NCBI RefSeq assembly: GCF_000178375.1
Contig: NZ_ADNC01000002.1
Coordinates: forward strand, 41,065 to 105,064
Direction: 5' to 3'
Source of the DNA: Mycoplasmopsis alligatoris A21JP2
GTDB taxonomy: Bacteria; Bacillota_I; Bacilli_A; Mycoplasmatales; Metamycoplasmataceae
DNA: 64,000 nucleotides
A program made the translations under genes and the position numbers. Shown here piece after piece: positions 63,370 to 64,000 of the stretch. Numbering within the stretch: the first letter of the stretch is position 1; each line of letters begins with the position of its first letter. Below the pieces are notes generated by a model. It saw only the letters and a list, made by a program, of their open reading frames with translations. It searched no databases and was not told where the DNA came from.

Positions 63370-64000
63370 TTAAATAAGTGGTTTGATAATTTTATAAATG
63401 ATTTTTTTAATCCTTCCATATTTAACATTTCCAAGTTTGGTTGAACTTAAAAGTGTTGATTTTCGCTTATAATTATCAAAAATTTCGTTTAATTTTTTTA
63501 CGCTTTGTCCAGAGATAATATCCATAGTTTCATATTGTGCAAACATTGAACGACTATCAAAATTATTAGTTCCCATTCATCCGATATTTTCATCAATAGT
63601 TCCGAATTTAGAATGTAAAAAATGATCATTATATAAATAAATTTTTACACCTTTTTCTTCTAATTCTTTTAGCTCCTTTATACCAACGTTATAAACAATT
63701 TTTTTGTCAGGTAATCCTGGAAAAAATATTTCTACTTCCACACCACATTTAATTGCTATAAAAATTTGTTTTCAAAGCGCTTCTGTTATTGAAAAATAAG
63801 GAGTAGATAATCTAATTCTTTTTTTTGCCATTGAAAAAAGTTTTATTCAATATTCTTCAGCTTTTGAATAATTAATAGCAGGGCTATCAACAACTAAAAT
63901 CGCCTGATCACTTTCTTTAAAAGCTAAATTATTATTCATATTTAGCATTTCTTGAACATTTAATTCTTTAGATGTTATTATGTCCCAAAATGAACAAAAA
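63370..64000 (-). CDS. cls: Cardiolipin synthase, 3' part
   Basis: The frame runs off the window edge at 64000, so the start is missing; the visible ~210 residues are the second half. A phospholipase-D motif HSKFGTID with GTNNFDSRSMFAQYE is present, and upstream STPYFSITEALWKQIFIAIKCGVEVEIFFPG and VKIYLYNDHFLH. These are typical of the second HKD lobe. It joins two phosphatidylglycerol molecules into cardiolipin at the membrane. Stop TAA at 63370-63372. Confidence 0.9.

Noticed and set aside
1..64000. CRISPR array, insertion sequence, prophage or integrative element
   Set aside because: No evenly spaced direct repeats, transposase, integrase or terminal repeats were seen; the restriction-modification pair is the only mobile-type cargo.

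Overview
The window reads as a chromosome segment of a mycoplasma (class Mollicutes). Base composition is very AT-rich. UGA must be read as tryptophan: dozens of conserved frames (DnaB, TopA, Pgk, DinB, both ABC permease sets, the helicase) only stay open if TGA is Trp. Many genes encode lipoproteins with a Lys-rich start, a hydrophobic stretch and a lipobox Cys. No peptidoglycan or amino-acid biosynthesis genes, rRNA, insertion sequence, prophage or CRISPR array was seen. The species cannot be named from the sequence alone.

Layout. 1-2.4 kb: the 3' end of a large surface protein with helical repeats and a C-terminal membrane anchor. 2.5-9.0 kb (minus): two tandem, very large lipoproteins that end in a bacterial PI-PLC catalytic domain; the downstream copy is frameshifted, the upstream copy is intact and directly follows ktrA. 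9.8-11.8 kb: dhaKLM, PTS-dependent dihydroxyacetone kinase, divergent from gdpP (c-di-AMP phosphodiesterase)-rplI-dnaB at 12-15.9 kb. 15.9-20.6 kb: a small ORF, a CorC/HlyC-like membrane protein, a secreted MnuA-like nuclease and a family 2 glycoside hydrolase that has lost both catalytic glutamates. 20.6-21.8 kb (minus): nicotinate phosphoribosyltransferase behind a recognisable FMN riboswitch. 22-26.8 kb: two lipoproteins (the second resembles GT80 sialyltransferases) flanking rpsF-ssb-rpsR. 27-33.3 kb: topA, dinB, nadD-HD fusion, pseudouridine synthase and a lipoprotein. 33.3-37.2 kb (minus): a paralogous lipoprotein pair and pgk. 37.4-41.4 kb: an EIIB-like protein lacking the phospho-cysteine, an SF1 helicase and a Cys-rich ArsR-type regulator. 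41.5-44.4 kb (minus): two lipoproteins and pfkA. 44.5-46 kb: a tandem two-domain choline-kinase-like protein. 46-49.8 kb (minus): a P37/P29/P69-type ABC importer behind a TPP riboswitch. 49.9-53 kb: a broken large lipoprotein. 53.2-55.5 kb: azoreductase, a GGCT-like protein and obg. 55.6-58 kb: tRNA-Ser, a type II restriction-modification pair and tRNA-Leu. 58-63 kb (minus): oppB, oppC (two frameshifts), oppA and a TraX-like protein, with no ATPase genes. 63-64 kb: ptsH and the 3' part of cls.

The genes fit a host-dependent, glycolytic parasite: PTS-linked sugar and triose use (ptsH, dhaKLM, pfkA, pgk), vitamin and cofactor salvage (TPP importer, NAPRTase, nadD), nucleic-acid scavenging (MnuA-like nuclease) and surface lipoproteins that may attack host lipids or glycans.

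The most notable points are the PI-PLC lipoproteins, the FMN riboswitch on a NAD-salvage gene, the TPP riboswitch with a visible switching helix, the double-dead GH2 protein, the GT80-like lipoprotein and a set of apparently leaderless genes. Five single-base indels disrupt four genes, mostly at A/T runs; these may be phase variation, decay or sequencing error.
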